Source of the DNA: Hydrogenophaga sp.
GTDB lineage: Bacteria > Pseudomonadota > Gammaproteobacteria > Burkholderiales > Burkholderiaceae_C
Assembly: GCF_019635465.1 (NCBI RefSeq)
Contig: NZ_JAHBZK010000008.1
Coordinates: 1-64,000, forward strand
Length of the DNA stretch: 64,000 nucleotides
Reading direction: 5' to 3'
The notes below the pieces were generated by a model. It saw nothing but the letters and a program-made list of their open reading frames with translations. It was not told the DNA's origin and ran no database searches. Made by a program: the position numbers and the translations under genes. Shown in pieces: positions 61,535-64,000 of the stretch; the stretch's first letter is position 1; the number at the start of each line of letters is the position of its first letter.

Positions 61535-63184
61535 TCAGCCGGAGAAGAAGGCCCGCAGCGTCTCCATCCGCAACTGCTTGCCAATGACTTCTGCATCCAC
61601 TCCCGCAGGCAGCGACCACCACCCCGCGGCCTGCATCTCCTGACCGGCAGCCACACACCGCTGCACCACCTCATCGAATGCCGCGTCGTCGAAGTTCAGC
61701 GAGAAGATGAACCGCCCCGTGCCCACCCAGCTCAAGGCCAGGCCATGCCAGCGCAGGTAGTACTGGTACATCCAGTGATAGCGCCCGGGCTGCGTGTAGC
61801 CCAGCGTCCAGATGCTGTGCAGATTGGACGCGCGCACAGGCAGACCGGCGTCGGCCATCGCCGCGTTGAAGCGTTCGCAACGTGCGTTCCAGCGATCGTC
61901 GCTGCCCGCGTAGGCGGCTTGCACCTCGGGGGTTTCCAGCCGGTTGAAGAAGGCATGCATGCCGCCCATGACGTGCGGGTGCGCGTTGAAGGTGCCGCGC
62001 GCAAAGCACAGGTCGGCGGGACGTTCCGGCCGGAAGCGCTGCATCAGGTCGGCCCGGCCACAGACCACACCCACCGGGTAGCCGCCGGCCACCGTCTTGC
62101 CGTAGGTCACCATGTCGGCCTTCACGCCGAAGTATTCCTGCGCGCCACCCGGCGCCAGCCGGAATCCCAGGAACACCTCGTCAAAGATCAGCACGATGCC
62201 GCGCTCGGTGCACACCTCGCGCAATCGCTTGAGCCACTGGGTGTAGGCGGCGCGGTCGTAACCCGCGCTGCGCATGCCGTTCAGCAGGGTCGAGTCGCCC
62301 GGGGCGTTGCGGTTGGGGTGCAGGGCCTGCAGCGGGTTCACCAGCACGCAGGCGATGTCGCGACGGTGGCGCAGCACTTGCAGGCAGCGCTCGTCCATAT
62401 CTTTGAGCGTGTAGGTCTCGCGCGGCGGCAGTGGGTTACCCGGGCCGGGCTGCACGTCTTCCCACCAGCCGTGGTACGCGCCACAAAAGCGCACCAGGTT
62501 CTTCTTGCGCGTGTGGTACCGCGCCAGTCGCACCGCCTGCATCACCGCTTCGGTGCCGCTCATGTGGAAGGACACCTGGTCCTGGCCCGAGATGGCGCGC
62601 AGGCGCTCAATGTTGCTGGCCACCACCGGGTGGTAGGCACCCAGCACCGGACCGAGCTCGAGCCCGATCTTCGCGCCTTCGTCCATGCAGGCCTTGTAGA
62701 AGTCGACGCCGAACACGTTGACGCCGTACGAACCAGTGAGATCGAGGAAGCGGTTGCCGTCCAGGTCTTCCACCGTCACGCCCTGCGCGCTGCGCACAAA
62801 GGCGCCCACCTTGAGGCGCTCGCGCAGGTAGGGGCTGAAAGGGAATGGCACCCGGTAGGCGCCGGTGAACTGCAGATCGGCCAGGCCTTCGCGTGCCTGC
62901 GCGCTCAGGGCCAGCGACTGCGCGTAGCGCTCGGCGTAGCCCGCACACAGCAGGTCAAAGGCTGCTTTGCGCTGCGCCGCCAGCGCGTCGTCGGCACCGT
63001 CGGCGCGGAAGAACTGCTGTTCATCGAAGGCGTAGCCCGGCAGCCAGCGCGCCAGGCGCTTGGCCATGCGCGAATGCCCGGCCAGCGAGCGGTGCTTGGC
63101 GCGCGAGAGTTCGACGCGTTGCATCAGGTAGGGCAGCGCCAGCAGCAAGGAGCCGGCCGGCACGGCGTAAGGCAGCAGAGACAT
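61535..63184 (-). CDS. class-III aminotransferase with N-terminal membrane anchor (GSA-aminomutase-like)
   Basis: This 549-aa PLP protein is longer than glutamate-1-semialdehyde aminomutase (about 430 aa). The extra N-terminal part contains a hydrophobic segment (AVPAGSLLLALPYLM, residues 7-21) and a basic segment (RMAKRLARWLPGYAF) that would tie it to the membrane. The PLP-binding Lys is Lys363 in MVTYGKTVAGGYP. FDEVFLGFR holds the ring-nitrogen Asp and MSGTEAVMQAVRLAR binds phosphate. It probably is not the haem-pathway HemL. A role on lipids or aldehydes at the membrane is possible. It lies 58 bp from the divergent psd start. Confidence 0.82.
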   Translation of the reverse strand: MSLLPYAVPAGSLLLALPYLMQRVELSRAKHRSLAGHSRMAKRLARWLPGYAFDEQQFFRADGADDALAAQRKAAFDLLCAGYAERYAQSLALSAQAREGLADLQFTGAYRVPFPFSPYLRERLKVGAFVRSAQGVTVEDLDGNRFLDLTGSYGVNVFGVDFYKACMDEGAKIGLELGPVLGAYHPVVASNIERLRAISGQDQVSFHMSGTEAVMQAVRLARYHTRKKNLVRFCGAYHGWWEDVQPGPGNPLPPRETYTLKDMDERCLQVLRHRRDIACVLVNPLQALHPNRNAPGDSTLLNGMRSAGYDRAAYTQWLKRLREVCTERGIVLIFDEVFLGFRLAPGGAQEYFGVKADMVTYGKTVAGGYPVGVVCGRADLMQRFRPERPADLCFARGTFNAHPHVMGGMHAFFNRLETPEVQAAYAGSDDRWNARCERFNAAMADAGLPVRASNLHSIWTLGYTQPGRYHWMYQYYLRWHGLALSWVGTGRFIFSLNFDDAAFDEVVQRCVAAGQEMQAAGWWSLPAGVDAEVIGKQLRMETLRAFFSG

Positions 63185-63242
63185 TCAGGGACATCCCGAA
63201 GTGGTGATGTCCGCACTTGTATGGCCATTGCATGACTCCCCC

Positions 63243-64000
63243 ATGAAAGTCCAGCGACAAAACACCCTCACCCCACCATCCGTCGACACGCCGAACACCG
63301 GCTTCTGGCAGCGCCAGTTGCGCCGGTTCGCGCTCAACGAGGACCTGAACTTCCTGCTCACCAACCGGGTGCCGCGCATCGCGCTCACGCGCTTCACGGG
63401 CTGGTTCAGCGGCATTCGCCAGCCGCTGGTGCGCGACGCATCGATGGCGGTGTGGAAGGCCTTCACCGACCTGGACCTCAGCGACGCGAAGAAGACCCGC
63501 TTCGACAGCCTGCACGACTGCTTCACACGCGAACTGCGCGACGGCGCCCGAGCGCTGGACCCCGACCCGACCGCGCTGCTGAGCCCTTGCGACGCCATCG
63601 TCGGCGCCTGCGGTCGCATTGCCGACTCGCCAGAGGCCCAGGTGTTTCAGGCCAAAGGCTTTCCCTACGCGCTGCATGAGCTCATTGGCGATTCACCACG
63701 CGCACGCGAGGCCATCGAGGCCGTGCGCGGCGGCACCTACGTCACCTTGCGGCTGACCTCGGCGATGTACCACCGCTTCCACGCGCCCGATGCCCTCACG
63801 CTCGATCACGTCACGCACTTCAGTGGCGACACCTGGAACGTCAACCCGATCGCACTCGCGCGGGTGGAGAAACTGTTCTGCCGCAACGAGCGGGCCGCGC
63901 TGTACACACGGCTGGCCGACGGCACACCGCTGCTGATGGTGCCGGTGGCCGCCATCCTGGTGGCCAGCCTGCGCCTGCGCGCCTTGCCACTGGCCTTGAA
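63243..64000 (+). CDS. psd: phosphatidylserine decarboxylase, 5' part
   Basis: The first 252 codons of the enzyme are in the window. It makes phosphatidylethanolamine from phosphatidylserine. Segments typical of Psd are visible: LSPCDAIVGACGRIADS, QAKGFPYALHELIGD, and the substrate-site TSAMYHRFHAPDALTLDHV. NPIALARVEKLFCRNERAAL follows. The LGST-type self-cleavage site that creates the pyruvoyl group lies downstream of the window. It starts at the ATG at 63243 and is divergent from the aminotransferase gene. Confidence 0.9.
   Translation, partial: MKVQRQNTLTPPSVDTPNTGFWQRQLRRFALNEDLNFLLTNRVPRIALTRFTGWFSGIRQPLVRDASMAVWKAFTDLDLSDAKKTRFDSLHDCFTRELRDGARALDPDPTALLSPCDAIVGACGRIADSPEAQVFQAKGFPYALHELIGDSPRAREAIEAVRGGTYVTLRLTSAMYHRFHAPDALTLDHVTHFSGDTWNVNPIALARVEKLFCRNERAALYTRLADGTPLLMVPVAAILVASLRLRALPLAL

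Overview
The window is a GC-rich (mostly two-thirds G+C), densely coded bacterial chromosome segment. The gene families point to a betaproteobacterium of the order Burkholderiales, most likely family Comamonadaceae. The pointers are a Bug-type tripartite tricarboxylate receptor, a BPSS1780-type membrane protein, a DUF2782 protein beside an APH-fold homoserine kinase, BamC next to dapA, and parE/parC in one transcription unit. The family-level call is inference. No rRNA, tRNA, CRISPR array, phage or transposase gene was recognised. Both ends cut through genes: a DUF58 protein on the left and psd on the right.

Positions 1-17.5 kb. A DUF58-TgpA transglutaminase pair and a soluble lytic transglycosylase (mltB) come first. 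A small foreign-looking insert follows: a low-GC eukaryotic-like Ser/Thr kinase with a CesT/Tir-type secretion chaperone just downstream (3.2-5.2 kb). Then come two sets of the little-understood transglutaminase / circularly permuted ATP-grasp / alpha-E family. One is split (alpha-E plus ATP-grasp, minus strand, 5.4-7.8 kb). The other is a three-gene plus-strand operon with an ATP-grasp-alpha-E fusion (10.3-17.5 kb). comEC lies between them.

Positions 17.5-31.7 kb. RidA is followed by a minus-strand unit parE, a GT4 glycosyltransferase, parC, a YcaQ-type DNA glycosylase and a 62-aa membrane peptide. A plus-strand run follows: an MFS carrier, a 41-aa membrane peptide, a methyltransferase, dapA and bamC. 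RoxA (L16 arginine hydroxylase) with a small partner, a SlyD-like isomerase and dut complete this part.

Positions 31.7-52.1 kb. A DctP-Q-M TRAP transporter has a terminator between the receptor gene and the permease genes. Next are xseB-ispA-dxs (isoprenoid precursors), a Rieske oxygenase with a structured leader, a DMT exporter, a sulfurtransferase overlapping a PAS/GAF sensor kinase, a ZIP metal transporter, a secreted dienelactone hydrolase, polA, DUF2782-thrB-BPSS1780, and a FecR-domain protein.

Positions 52.1-64 kb. A 274-bp element with perfect 30-nt inverted ends abuts the stop codon of an IclR regulator. That regulator is divergent from a catabolic operon (two hot-dog hydratases, a Bug receptor and a CaiB CoA-transferase), with a perfect operator-like palindrome between them. 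A Tat-exported lipoprotein phosphatase PhoX preceded by a PHO-box-like repeat follows, then a GT4 glycosyltransferase, a DUF962-like membrane protein, a second nested inverted-repeat element, a membrane-anchored class-III aminotransferase and the start of psd.

One pattern crosses gene families. At least five genes (roxA, the MFS gene, the sulfurtransferase, polA and the DUF2782 gene) carry an ACAAT-type -10 hexamer exactly six bases before the ATG and have no Shine-Dalgarno sequence. This suggests leaderless transcripts.
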